A stretch of 55,285 bases of DNA, from assembly GCA_910585725.1 (NCBI GenBank), contig CAJUFA010000023.1, positions 1 to 55,285 on the forward strand. Reading direction: 5' to 3'. The DNA is from an uncultured Dorea sp. GTDB lineage: Bacteria; Bacillota; Clostridia; Lachnospirales; Lachnospiraceae. The notes under the pieces were generated by a model. It was not told where the DNA came from, searched no databases, and worked only from the letters and a program-made list of their open reading frames with translations. Shown one piece after another: positions 27,566 through 36,270 of this stretch (within the stretch, counting starts at the first letter, position 1; each line of letters starts with the position of its first letter). A program made the position numbers and the translations under genes.

Positions 27566-28054
27566 ATGAGAAGAGACGACCGCGAAGTTAAGAATATGGA
27601 AGAGATACAGGAGATTCTTGATACCTGTAAAGTATGCCGGCTGGGAATGGCAGACGGCAGTCGGATCTACATAGTACCGATGAATTTTGGATATGAATTT
27701 GAGGGAGACAGTCTGATCTTGTATTTTCATGGCGCCGGAGAGGGAAGGAAATTAGAATTGATCAGAAAGAATCCGGAGGTAGGTATTGAGATGGACTGCA
27801 GACATGAATTAGCGGAAGGGCGGGTTCCCTGTCAGTACAGCTATTATTACGGGAGCGTGATCGGAGACGGAAAGGCGGAGATAGTGGAAGAACCGGAGGA
27901 GAAATTGAAAGCCCTCGGGGTGATTATGAAGCATCAGACAGGAAAAGATTTTCCGGAATTTACAACCAATCCAAAGATTGAGAAGGCAGTTGCAGTCATT
28001 CGGGTAAAGGTCGGGAACTATACTTGCAAATGCCATAGTAAAGGACAAATATAA
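27566..28054 (+). CDS. NimA-like pyridoxamine 5'-phosphate oxidase-fold flavoprotein
   Basis: A 162-residue split-barrel protein starting MRRDDREV with the NimA-type pattern CRLGMADGSRIYIVPMNFGY. Relatives bind FMN or heme, and some reduce nitroimidazoles. The C-terminal KVGNYTCKCHSKGQ is usual for clostridial members. The role here is likely a general flavin reductase; drug reduction is only a family possibility. Ribosome site AAAGGAAAG precedes the ATG. Confidence 0.82.
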   Translation: MRRDDREVKNMEEIQEILDTCKVCRLGMADGSRIYIVPMNFGYEFEGDSLILYFHGAGEGRKLELIRKNPEVGIEMDCRHELAEGRVPCQYSYYYGSVIGDGKAEIVEEPEEKLKALGVIMKHQTGKDFPEFTTNPKIEKAVAVIRVKVGNYTCKCHSKGQI

Positions 28055-28088
28055 GAGTTAAAAACAAGTAAGTTTCAAAAATTAACAC

Positions 28089-28117
28089 TTTAATCAGGAA
28101 AAGTATTATGGTATACT
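28089..28117 (+). promoter_or_regulatory. candidate promoter of the ior-paaK operon
   Basis: TTTAAT (28089-28094), 17 bases, TATACT (28112-28117) with an upstream TATGG giving a near extended -10. Weak -35. Confidence 0.45.
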
Positions 28118-28199
28118 ATTAAGGAATTTCTATTTGTGCGGGTGAGAATCCTTTTTATGATGCACAGGCAGATAAAGTTACGAAAGGATGGAATATAGA

Positions 28200-29954
28200 A
28201 TGTCAGAAAAGAAGAGAGTCATTATGCTCGGCAACGAGGCGATTGCCAGGGGCGCTTATGAGGCGGGAGTGAAGGTATCCGCCGCATACCCCGGTACTCC
28301 AAGTACCGAGATCAGTGAATATCTGGTACAGTATAAGGACGATCTGTACTGTGAGTGGTCGCCGAATGAAAAAGTTGCGACGGAGGTTGCAGTGGGCGCG
28401 TCTCTTGCAGGAGCTCGCGCGATGTCCTGCATGAAGCATGTAGGTTTCAACGTTGCGGCGGACCCGGCATACAGCGTGTCCTATATGGGGGTTAGCGGCG
28501 GCTTGGTCATCGTGGTTGCCGATGATCCGGGGTTATACAGTTCTCAGAACGAGCAGGATACCAGGATGGTGGCGCGGGCGGCGCAGCTCCCTGTATTGGA
28601 ACCATCAGACAGCGCTGAGGCGAAGGAATTCATGAAGCAGGCTTTTGAGCTGAGCGAGAGGTTCGACCGCCCCTTTGTGTTCCGTACTACGACGAGGCTT
28701 GCGCATTCCCAGGGAATCGTGGAGCTTGACGAGAGGCGGGAAGTAGAAGATAAGCCTTATGAGAAGGATATCCGCAGAACGGTTATGATGCCTGTAAATG
28801 CGAAACTTCGCCATGTTGAGATTGAGAAGCGGAACTTAGAGCTGGCGGAAGCGGCAAATACTCTTCCTATTAATAGGGTAGAGATGAACAGCGCCAAGAT
28901 CGGCGTGATTACCAGCGGTATTCCCTATCAATATGTGAAGGAAGTCCTGCCGAATGCGTCTGTTTTAAAGCTGGGTATGGTGAATCCGCTGCCAAAGAAA
29001 TTAATCGAAGACTTTGCGTCGAAAGTAGAGACGTTATATATAATCGAAGAGTTGGATCCTGTTATCGAAGAACAGGTGAAATCCTGGGGAATCAAGGCGG
29101 CAGGGAAAGAACTCTTTACCGTACAGGGAGAGTACAGCGCGAACATGATCCGCAGGGCAATCCTTGGAGAAGATCTCAAGATCGCAGAACCGGCGCAGGT
29201 TCCGGTAAGACCGCCGATTCTCTGTCCGGGATGTCCCCATAGAAGCGTCTATTATGTAGTGAAGAAGCTGAATCTTCATGTGGCGGGAGATATCGGATGT
29301 TATACGTTAGGCGCTGTCGCACCCCTCAGTGTGGTTGACACGACGATGTGTATGGGGTCGAGTATCTCGACACTTCATGGGATGGAGAAAGCAAAAGGAA
29401 AAGAATACATAAAGAACTGGGTAGCGGCGATCGGTGATTCTACGTTCCTGCATACAGGCGTGAATTCTCTGATGAATATGACATATAATAAGGCGACCGG
29501 AACAGTGCTGATACTGGATAATTCGACCACAGGCATGACCGGGCATCAGGATCATGCGGCGACCGGAAAGACTCTGCAGGGAGATCCTGCCTACGCGATC
29601 GATATTCCGGCTCTCTGCCGTGCCGTCGGCGTGAAGTATGTGACGGAAGTCAATGCATTTGATCTGGAAAGATTAGAGGCAGTGATCAAAGAAGAAGTCG
29701 CAAGGGATGAAGTGTCTGTGATTATCACGAAGACGCCGTGCGTACTGCTCAGTAAGGAGAAGAAGCCTTTGTATATTGCGCATGAAGATCAGTGTAAGAA
29801 ATGCGGCATGTGTATGAAACCGGGATGTCCGGCCATGACGAAGAGGGAGAATGGAACAATCTGTATTGATGATACCATGTGTACAGGATGTGGGCTTTGC
29901 AAAGATCTGTGTAAATTTGGCGCGATTGAATTAGTGAAGGCAGGTGACAGATAA
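28200..29954 (+). CDS. iorA: indolepyruvate ferredoxin oxidoreductase alpha subunit
   Basis: I choose ATG 28200, about ten bases after AAAGGATG; ATG 28188 would lie inside that site. The 584-residue protein has the pyruvate-oxidoreductase pyrimidine domain, the TPP-binding GDIGCYTLGAVAPL ... MGSSI, and two C-terminal [4Fe-4S] ferredoxin motifs (CKKCGMCMKPGCP and CTGCGLCKDLC). With IorB it oxidises aryl pyruvates to aryl-acetyl-CoA and reduces ferredoxin. It shares one base with iorB and is followed by an aryl-CoA ligase. Confidence 0.95.
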   Translation: MSEKKRVIMLGNEAIARGAYEAGVKVSAAYPGTPSTEISEYLVQYKDDLYCEWSPNEKVATEVAVGASLAGARAMSCMKHVGFNVAADPAYSVSYMGVSGGLVIVVADDPGLYSSQNEQDTRMVARAAQLPVLEPSDSAEAKEFMKQAFELSERFDRPFVFRTTTRLAHSQGIVELDERREVEDKPYEKDIRRTVMMPVNAKLRHVEIEKRNLELAEAANTLPINRVEMNSAKIGVITSGIPYQYVKEVLPNASVLKLGMVNPLPKKLIEDFASKVETLYIIEELDPVIEEQVKSWGIKAAGKELFTVQGEYSANMIRRAILGEDLKIAEPAQVPVRPPILCPGCPHRSVYYVVKKLNLHVAGDIGCYTLGAVAPLSVVDTTMCMGSSISTLHGMEKAKGKEYIKNWVAAIGDSTFLHTGVNSLMNMTYNKATGTVLILDNSTTGMTGHQDHAATGKTLQGDPAYAIDIPALCRAVGVKYVTEVNAFDLERLEAVIKEEVARDEVSVIITKTPCVLLSKEKKPLYIAHEDQCKKCGMCMKPGCPAMTKRENGTICIDDTMCTGCGLCKDLCKFGAIELVKAGDR

Positions 29955-30529
29955 TGGCGGCGAAGAATATTATGATTGTCGGAGTCGGAGGACAGGGAAC
30001 CCTCCTGACCAGCAGAATATTAGGAGGTCTTGCCACTGCGGGAGGTTATGACGTGAAGCTCTCCGAGGTACATGGCATGGCGCAGAGGGGCGGAAGTGTG
30101 GTAACATTTGTCCGTTACGGCGAGAAAGTGGCGGAGCCCATCGTAGAAGAAGGGCAGGCGGATGTCCTGATTGCGTTCGAAAGACTGGAAGCGCTTCGAT
30201 ACGCGCATTTTCTTAAGAAAGACGGCGCGCTGATTGTGAATGACTGGAGGATAGATCCGATTCCGGTAGTGATCGGCGCGGCCGAATATCCGCAGGGAAT
30301 CATAGAGACCTTGAAAAAGGAACATAAGGTCTATGCGGTAAATGCCACGGAAGAGTCTAAGAAGCTTGGTAACCCAAGAGTCTTTAACCTGATCGTGCTG
30401 GGAATTGCGGCACAGCATATGGATTTTACGAAGGAAGAGTGGTATGACGTGATTGAGCATACCGTTCCGCCAAAGACGATAGAGATCAATAAGAAAGCAT
30501 TTGACGTGGGATATCACCTGGAGTCATAG
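29954..30529 (+). CDS. iorB: indolepyruvate ferredoxin oxidoreductase beta subunit
   Basis: A 191-residue gamma-type domain of 2-oxoacid oxidoreductases: MIVGVGGQGTLLTSRILG and EVHGMAQRGGSVVTFVR are diagnostic. Starts at TAATG on the iorA stop. It completes the IorAB enzyme that couples aromatic amino-acid breakdown to ferredoxin reduction. Confidence 0.95.
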   Translation: MAAKNIMIVGVGGQGTLLTSRILGGLATAGGYDVKLSEVHGMAQRGGSVVTFVRYGEKVAEPIVEEGQADVLIAFERLEALRYAHFLKKDGALIVNDWRIDPIPVVIGAAEYPQGIIETLKKEHKVYAVNATEESKKLGNPRVFNLIVLGIAAQHMDFTKEEWYDVIEHTVPPKTIEINKKAFDVGYHLES

Positions 30530-30686
30530 TACATCTCTGAACCAACAGCGCCGTCGGCAGAATGTCACTGTCGAGGGAGGCTTGTCCGCCAACAGAGGGC
30601 GAAGGGTATTTTTACAGGTTGGCGCAGGAAAACAGATTTAGTGGATAACCAAAGTAAAAATGAAAATAGAACAGGAGTATGAGAAA

Positions 30687-32018
30687 ATGGCAGCAGTAGC
30701 GATAGAAAACTGGAAAGAATTAATCAGAGATCCTAAGATTGAGTGTATGAGCAGAGATGAGATGAGCGCGCTTCAGAGCGAGCGTCTTGTAAAGCAAGTG
30801 AAGAATGTATATGAACATGTGGAATTCTACCGTAAGAAGATGGATGAACTTGGGGTAGAGCCCGGCGATATCAAAGGTATCGAAGACATTAACAAGCTTC
30901 CCTTCACGACTAAGGAAGACTTAAGGGACAATTATCCCTTCGGGCTGCTGGCGGTTCCCAAGGAGAAGATCGCTCGTGTGCAGGGTACTTCGGGAACCAC
31001 CGGTAAGTTAACTCTGGCGTCCTATACACAGAAGGACGTGGACGTATGGGGCGAGTGCGTGGCGAGAGGTCTTTCAATGGCAGGATTGACGTCGGAAGAC
31101 AGGATCCATGTATGTTACGGCTATGGACTCTTCACCGGCGGCATGGGGCTGGACCTGGGCGCGAAGGCGCTCGGCGCTATGGCGATTCCGATGTCTGCAG
31201 GCAATACAAAGCGCCAGCTTATGTGTATGGAAGATTTTGGAGCGACGGCTTTCGGATGTACGCCTTCTTATGCATTGTATCTTGCGGAAGCGGCGCAGGA
31301 AGCCGGAATTGTGGACCGGCTGCAGCTTAAAGCAAGTGTCAACGGCGCGGAACCATGGACGGATGAGATGCGTAAGAAGATTGAGAGTATCTTTCATATT
31401 AACAGTTTCGATATTTATGGACTGTGTGAGATTACGGGACCGGGCGTGGCTATGGATTGTATCCATCACAAAGGACTGCATGTATATGAAGATTATTTCT
31501 ATCCGGAGATTTTAAATCCCGCGGATCATTCTGCATGTGCGGAAGGCGAGACGGGAGAGCTTGTATTTACGACGCTTGCGAAGGAAGGAATGCCGCTTCT
31601 CCGTTACCGGACCAAGGATCTTACGAGTATTGAACACGGTGTCTGCGAATGCGGAAGAACTCTGCCGAGGATTCAGAAGTTCACCGGACGAACCGACGAT
31701 ATGAAGGTCATCCGCGGGGTCAATGTATTTCCGACTCAGGTTGAGACGGCGCTTCTCTCTATGGGAGGCGGCGTAGCGCCTCACTATATGCTTATCGTTG
31801 ACCGTGAGAATAATCTGGACGTTCTGACTGTCATGGTAGAAGTGGATGAAAAATATTTCTCTGATGAGATCCGTAAACTGGACGAGCTGAAGAACAGGGT
31901 CGGAGCAGTACTGAAGCAGGCGCTCGGCGTATCTGTAAGAGTGAAGCTTGTCGAGCCTAAGACGATCCAGAGAAGCGAGGGCAAGGCAAAACGTGTCATT
32001 GATAACAGAGAGCTGTAA
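30687..32018 (+). CDS. paaK: phenylacetate-CoA ligase (PaaK-type)
   Basis: ATG 30687 follows AGGAG (30673-30677) by nine bases; ATG 30660 has no ribosome site. The 443-residue adenylate-forming ligase carries the P-loop VQGTSGTTGKLT, YGLCEITGPG, and the C-terminal FTGRTDDMKVIRGVNVFP. It interconverts aryl acetate and aryl-acetyl-CoA. Behind iorAB it probably runs toward acid plus ATP, conserving energy from aromatic amino acids; that direction is inference. The 157 bases after iorB contain a CGCCAAC/GTTGGCG hairpin (about 30590-30624) and no promoter I can see. Confidence 0.93.
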   Translation: MAAVAIENWKELIRDPKIECMSRDEMSALQSERLVKQVKNVYEHVEFYRKKMDELGVEPGDIKGIEDINKLPFTTKEDLRDNYPFGLLAVPKEKIARVQGTSGTTGKLTLASYTQKDVDVWGECVARGLSMAGLTSEDRIHVCYGYGLFTGGMGLDLGAKALGAMAIPMSAGNTKRQLMCMEDFGATAFGCTPSYALYLAEAAQEAGIVDRLQLKASVNGAEPWTDEMRKKIESIFHINSFDIYGLCEITGPGVAMDCIHHKGLHVYEDYFYPEILNPADHSACAEGETGELVFTTLAKEGMPLLRYRTKDLTSIEHGVCECGRTLPRIQKFTGRTDDMKVIRGVNVFPTQVETALLSMGGGVAPHYMLIVDRENNLDVLTVMVEVDEKYFSDEIRKLDELKNRVGAVLKQALGVSVRVKLVEPKTIQRSEGKAKRVIDNREL

Positions 32019-32033
32019 GAGGAGGAAAGTACC

Positions 32034-32477
32034 ATGGGTGAAAGCAATACAATTCAGCAATTGTCAGTTTTTTTAGAGAACAGGGAAGGCCGTCTTGACG
32101 ACGTATTAAAAGTCCTTGCGGAAAATGAAGTAAATATCGTGGCTTTAAGCCTTGCGGATACCTCGGACTATGGAATGCTCCGTATGATCGTTTCCGACCC
32201 GCAGAAGGGCCGTACAGCGCTTAAAGAGGCGGGAATTACGGCGATGCTTACGGATGTCGTGGCGCTTCGGGTACCGCATGCAACGGGCTCTCTGAGCAAG
32301 GCGATGCACCAGATCGTTGAGGGCGAAGTGAATGTAGAATATATGTATGCGTTTGCAAATGGCAACGACGCGGCGGCGGTACTTAAGAGCGATGATCCCG
32401 CCCGGGTAACAGATATTCTGAAAGGCAGCGGATTCGACGTATACAGCGCCGACGAGGCGTATCGCGCGAACCAGTAG
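32034..32477 (+). CDS. tandem ACT-domain protein
   Basis: A 147-residue protein made of two ACT domains: the first opens IQQLSVFLENREGRLDDVL, the second runs from about residue 75. ACT domains bind amino acids and act as sensors. Proteins of this type commonly follow PaaK genes in anaerobes. It starts 15 bases after paaK behind GAGGAGG, so it is likely to be the ligand-sensing part of the ior-paaK unit. No catalytic domain. Confidence 0.88.
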   Translation: MGESNTIQQLSVFLENREGRLDDVLKVLAENEVNIVALSLADTSDYGMLRMIVSDPQKGRTALKEAGITAMLTDVVALRVPHATGSLSKAMHQIVEGEVNVEYMYAFANGNDAAAVLKSDDPARVTDILKGSGFDVYSADEAYRANQ

Positions 32478-32486
32478 ATCTGGGTC

Positions 32487-32515
32487 TTGAAAATGGCAGA
32501 GATGATGTGTATAAT
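32487..32515 (+). promoter_or_regulatory. sigma-A promoter of the ferritin operon
   Basis: TTGAAA (32487-32492), 17 bases, TATAAT (32510-32515). Confidence 0.7.
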
Positions 32516-32552
32516 AAAAAATTGAAAGATATTAAGGGAGGCAATATACATC

Positions 32553-33065
32553 ATGTTAGATAAAAAAGTAGTAGAATTATTAAACCAGCAGGTGAACAAG
32601 GAATTTTATTCCGCGTATTTGTATCTGGATTTTTCCAACTATTATTATGACAATGGATTGGACGGATTCGGTAACTGGTACAAGATTCAGGCGCAGGAGG
32701 AGAGGGATCATGCCATGCTCTTCATCCAGTATCTGCAGAATAACGGAGAGAGGGCCGTCTTAGAGGCGATCGACAAACCGGCGGTTGTTCTTGAGAGCGC
32801 CAAATCCGTACTGGCAGAGGGCTTGAAGCATGAGCAATATGTGACAGGTCTGATACATAATATCTATGACGCGGCATATTCCGTGAAAGATTTTCGTACG
32901 ATGCAGTTCCTGGATTGGTTCGTTAAGGAACAAGGAGAAGAGGAGACGAACGCAGATAACCTGGTGAAGAAGTTTGAATTATTCGGCGATGATCCGAAGA
33001 GTCTCTACTTGTTGGATAACGAGCTGGGCGCGCGGGTATACTCCGCACCGTCCCTGGTGCTTTAG
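32553..33065 (+). CDS. ftnA: non-heme ferritin
   Basis: A 170-residue four-helix ferritin with ferroxidase ligands in NKEFYSAYLYLDF, QAQEERDHAM and the later VKEQGEEETNADNL. It oxidises ferrous iron and stores it in a 24-subunit shell. No Met pair for heme is visible, so it is FtnA rather than bacterioferritin. Strong GGGAGG site and its own promoter. A BFD-like ferredoxin follows two bases later. Confidence 0.95.
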   Translation: MLDKKVVELLNQQVNKEFYSAYLYLDFSNYYYDNGLDGFGNWYKIQAQEERDHAMLFIQYLQNNGERAVLEAIDKPAVVLESAKSVLAEGLKHEQYVTGLIHNIYDAAYSVKDFRTMQFLDWFVKEQGEEETNADNLVKKFELFGDDPKSLYLLDNELGARVYSAPSLVL

Positions 33066-33067
33066 TT

Positions 33068-33256
33068 ATGAATCGTAAGAAAGTTATCTGTTCTTGCCGG
33101 AAAGTGACCAGGGGCGATATTGCGGACGCGGTAAAGAGCGGCGCGGATTCTTTCAAGGAAGTTAAGAAGATCACAAAGGTCGGCAAGGGCTGCGGAAAAT
33201 GTAAGAAAAAGGCGAAGAAACTTACGAAGAAATTATTGAAAGAAAGAGTAAGTTGA
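33068..33256 (+). CDS. BFD-like [2Fe-2S] protein
   Basis: A 62-residue protein with C8-x-C10 and C42-x2-C45, the arrangement of bacterioferritin-associated ferredoxin. In other bacteria Bfd delivers electrons to the ferritin core to release iron. The placement two bases after ftnA supports that job. The C-terminal third is a Lys/Arg-rich tail (KKKAKKLTKKLLKERVS), unusual for Bfd, which could bind the acidic ferritin surface or nucleic acid. Confidence 0.88.
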   Translation: MNRKKVICSCRKVTRGDIADAVKSGADSFKEVKKITKVGKGCGKCKKKAKKLTKKLLKERVS

Positions 33257-33258
33257 GT

Positions 33259-33999
33259 ATGAACAGAAAGATATCGACTTTGGAGAAGCTTAAGACTGCG
33301 GAGGCTGTCTATGTTCTTTTGAGCAGAATAACGAATTTGCCTTATGTGGAATGCGACTCCGAGACTTATGACGATCAGATTTTCTTGTTTTATTCTGAAG
33401 AGAATGCCAGAAAAGGCGCCGACAGATTTTTGAAAGAGAAGGCGCCTCTTCAGGTTATCAAGGTAGAGAAGAAAAGTTTTCTGATGTTTTATACCAGTCT
33501 GTATCCGATGGGTGTAAACTGTATTGTAGTTGACGACGGAACGCCTATGCGGATCGCTATACAGTTAGAGGAATTGGTTCGGAGAGTCAGTCCGGATCAG
33601 CTTCCGAAAGGTCAGATATTGGTGGAGAACCCGCAATTTCATCTGACGGCGATCTATTTTGTCCAGGAGATTCGCAAGAATCCGGGACAGGAGATGACAG
33701 AAGAGCTGAGTTCCCTGTATGAAGAGATGCTGGCGCATTTTGGCAGGGGAAAATTCCTGATCGCGGCAAGCAAGAACCAGGGTGTGCTGTTGCTGAAAGG
33801 AGAAGGAGGAAAGGCGTACCAGCCGTTGTTTACGGATCCTCATGAGTTTCAGAAATTCGACAGGGAGAAAAAGTTCCAGGCGATGACTGTGGATGTGGGG
33901 AAACTTACCGGTCTGCTGCCGCCGGAATGCGACGGCGTTATCGTTAATCCTATGGGAGTAAAAGTCCAGTTAAGATTAGAAAAGAGAAGTTCTGGCTGA
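33259..33999 (+). CDS. SseB-like domain protein
   Basis: A 246-residue protein, ATG 33259 two bases after the BFD-like stop; a TTG six bases earlier is less likely. It has an SseB N-terminal-like domain pattern (YVLLSRITNLPYVECD ... FLFYSEENA) and a second copy-like half. SseB domains occur in many bacteria without a defined role outside type III secretion. Co-transcription with ferritin is likely from spacing. Function unknown. Confidence 0.65.
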   Translation: MNRKISTLEKLKTAEAVYVLLSRITNLPYVECDSETYDDQIFLFYSEENARKGADRFLKEKAPLQVIKVEKKSFLMFYTSLYPMGVNCIVVDDGTPMRIAIQLEELVRRVSPDQLPKGQILVENPQFHLTAIYFVQEIRKNPGQEMTEELSSLYEEMLAHFGRGKFLIAASKNQGVLLLKGEGGKAYQPLFTDPHEFQKFDREKKFQAMTVDVGKLTGLLPPECDGVIVNPMGVKVQLRLEKRSSG

Positions 34000-34029
34000 T
34001 AGCAGGGTGCAGAGATTATTTGACAGAGA

Positions 34030-34070
34030 TAAAAAGACCAGATAACAGATGTTATCTGGTCTCTTCATAA
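34030..34070. terminator. bidirectional terminator
   Basis: Perfect 12-base stem AGACCAGATAAC (34035-34046), loop AGAT, GTTATCTGGTCT (34051-34062). TTTTT follows on the minus strand and CTTCATAATC on the plus strand. It lies between the convergent SseB-like gene and cspA. Confidence 0.8.
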
Positions 34071-34165
34071 TCTCAATTTCATGTAGTGCTTTTAAATATC
34101 TAAATCATGTAACACATTTATAAATATATAAAAAGTACACATAAATTACGATTATAGAGTGTAGC

Positions 34166-34363
34166 TTAGATTTTTGTTACATTTACTGCCTGCGGACCTT
34201 TTGCGCCCTCTGTCACATCGTATTCTACATCTTGACCCTCTTCCAGAGATTTGAAACCTTCCATGTTCAATCCGGAGTAGTGTACGAATACGTCGTTACC
34301 GCTCTCATCGGAAATGAAGCCGTAACCTTTTTGGTTGTTGAACCATTTCACTGTACCTTTCAT
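34166..34363 (-). CDS. cspA: cold shock protein
   Basis: A 65-residue CspA-family OB fold starting at ATG 34363 (MKGTVKWFNNQ) behind GGAGGG; a further upstream in-frame ATG is in the ribosome site region. RNP1 KGYGFIS and RNP2 VFVHYS are present. It binds single-stranded RNA and DNA and melts structure. The leader carries a small hairpin, as is typical of cold-shock mRNAs. Confidence 0.95.
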   Translation of the reverse strand: MKGTVKWFNNQKGYGFISDESGNDVFVHYSGLNMEGFKSLEEGQDVEYDVTEGAKGPQAVNVTKI

Positions 34364-34400
34364 GACAATACCCTCCATAGTAATTAATTGGAATCAGCAT

Positions 34401-34463
34401 ATCTATAAGAATAGTCTATAGATAACTAGTTAATACACTAGCATATATTTATAGATGAGTCAA
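34401..34463 (-). promoter_or_regulatory. cspA promoter and leader hairpin
   Basis: On the minus strand TTGACT (34458-34463), 17 bases, TAGTGT (34435-34440) preceded by TGC as in an extended -10. The leader then has ATCTATA/TATAGAT arms at 34417-34423 and 34401-34407. The -10 is a poor match. Confidence 0.45.
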
Positions 34464-34536
34464 GTGATTTTTCATCTTTTTTCATGTTTTGCAGCACTTT
34501 TTATAACTGTGGCGGCAAACAACGGATTGAATTTAC

Positions 34537-34565
34537 TTGACGAAATGAGCGGAAAAGTGTAAAGT
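34537..34565 (+). promoter_or_regulatory. sigma-A promoter of ptsI
   Basis: TTGACG (34537-34542), 17 bases, TAAAGT (34560-34565). Confidence 0.6.
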
Positions 34566-34628
34566 ATATTTTATCAGAAAATATTAGATTTTGGGAGAGA
34601 GAAACATAGTTGGCAGGGGAACGGACGT

Positions 34629-36254
34629 ATGATTACATTAACGGGGAAAAAAGTATCGGAAGGAATTGCGATCGGCAAGTTATCCTTTTTTAAGAGGGAC
34701 TCGAAAGAGATAAGACGCATCTATGTGAAGGATGTGGAAAAAGAGGTGCAGCGCTTTCAGAAAGCACGCAGAAAGGCGATACAGGAATTAAAAGAACTTT
34801 ATGATACTGCGTCGAAAGAAGTCGGAGAAGCTAATGCGGCAATTTTTGAGATGCAGCAGATGGTTCTGGAGGATCATGATCTGGTTGATAAAATCACGAA
34901 TATTATAGTGGAACATAAATTGAACGCAGAATATGCGATTCAGAAGGCTGCGGAGGAATTTATCGTGACGGCGGCAGTGAATGGGAAGGATTATATCCAG
35001 GGGCATGATGCAGATGTCAAGGATGTATCCAATCGTGTATTGCGTATCCTGTCCAGAACTTTTAAGGATAAGATGCTGATGGACGAGCCCTTTATTCTGG
35101 CGTCGGGAGAGATCTATCCCAGCGAAGCCGTTCAGCTTGATAAGACGAAGGTATTGGGATTCGTTACAAGATACGGGACGATTAATTCCCATACGGCCGT
35201 TCTTGCCCGTACGAAGGGGATACCGTCCGTCATTGGGCTTGGAGAAGCTCTTAAGAAGGATTATGAGGGAAAGACGATTATCGTTGACGGTTTTGAAGGA
35301 AAGATATATATCGAGCCGGATTATACGACGATCACGAAGATGAAACAGAAGCAGGACAGCAACCATACAAAGGTTCAGAACCTGGAGCGGTTAAAGGGAA
35401 AAGAGAATATTACCCAGAGCGGGCAGAAGATTGACGTCTGTGCGAATATCGGTACGAGGGAAGATATAGAGAATGTTCTTCGCAGCGACGCGGGAGGTAT
35501 CGGATTATTCCGAAGTGAATTTTTATATATGGAGAGCGGTTCAAAACCGCCTACGGAAGAATATCAGTTTCAGGTGTATAAGCTGGCGGCGGAGTCGATG
35601 GGAATTAAGAAAGTAGTGATACGTACGGCAGATATCGGAGGAGACAAGACGGCGGATTGTCTGGATCTGGGAGAAGACAGGAATCCGGCTATGGGATACC
35701 GGGGGATTAGGGTGTCGCTTGATAAGGACGATGTGTTTAAGACACAGCTTCGCGCTATACTCCGTGCGTCTGCGTTTGGGAATCTGGCTATTATGTTTCC
35801 GATGATAACTTCGATTGACGAGGTGACTGTGGCGAAGCTTATGCTTGAGAAGGCTAAGAAGGAATTGAAGAATGAAAAGACCGCATTCGACGAAGACATT
35901 GCCATTGGGGCGATGATAGAGACTCCGGCGGCTGTCATGATCAGCGGAGAGTTGGCGAGAGAAGTAGATTTTATCAGTATAGGGACGAATGACCTGCTGC
36001 AGTTTACTTTGGGGATGGACAGACAGAACGAGAAGCTGGACAGATACTATAATACGCATCATCCGGCGCTTCTTAAGATGATTCGGATTATTACCAATAA
36101 TGTCCATCTGGAAGAAAAGCATGTCAGTGTATGCGGGGATATGGCGGCGGATCTGGAATTGACCGAGTATCTGATTCAGATCGGAGTGGACGAGCTGTCG
36201 GTCGCTCCGAATGAAGTGCTTGCTCTGCGTAAGAAGATAAGAGAGATTCAATAA
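34629..36254 (+). CDS. ptsI: PTS enzyme I (PEP-protein phosphotransferase)
   Basis: A 541-residue enzyme I. Phospho-His is H188 in NSHTAVLART and the active Cys is C502 in SVCGDMA, matching E. coli positions 189 and 502. The PEP-binding barrel shows GIGLFRSEFLYM and FTLGMDRQNEKLDRYY. It takes phosphate from PEP and passes it to HPr. No HPr or sugar-specific EII gene is nearby; moaC follows after 16 bases. The DRQNE motif differs from the commoner DRxNEx pattern only slightly. Confidence 0.94.
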   Translation: MITLTGKKVSEGIAIGKLSFFKRDSKEIRRIYVKDVEKEVQRFQKARRKAIQELKELYDTASKEVGEANAAIFEMQQMVLEDHDLVDKITNIIVEHKLNAEYAIQKAAEEFIVTAAVNGKDYIQGHDADVKDVSNRVLRILSRTFKDKMLMDEPFILASGEIYPSEAVQLDKTKVLGFVTRYGTINSHTAVLARTKGIPSVIGLGEALKKDYEGKTIIVDGFEGKIYIEPDYTTITKMKQKQDSNHTKVQNLERLKGKENITQSGQKIDVCANIGTREDIENVLRSDAGGIGLFRSEFLYMESGSKPPTEEYQFQVYKLAAESMGIKKVVIRTADIGGDKTADCLDLGEDRNPAMGYRGIRVSLDKDDVFKTQLRAILRASAFGNLAIMFPMITSIDEVTVAKLMLEKAKKELKNEKTAFDEDIAIGAMIETPAAVMISGELAREVDFISIGTNDLLQFTLGMDRQNEKLDRYYNTHHPALLKMIRIITNNVHLEEKHVSVCGDMAADLELTEYLIQIGVDELSVAPNEVLALRKKIREIQ

Positions 36255-36270
36255 TAAGGAATGAACAGAC

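Noticed and set aside
30530..30686. Known riboswitch before paaK
   Set aside because: No match by eye to glycine, THF, SAM or c-di-GMP aptamer cores.
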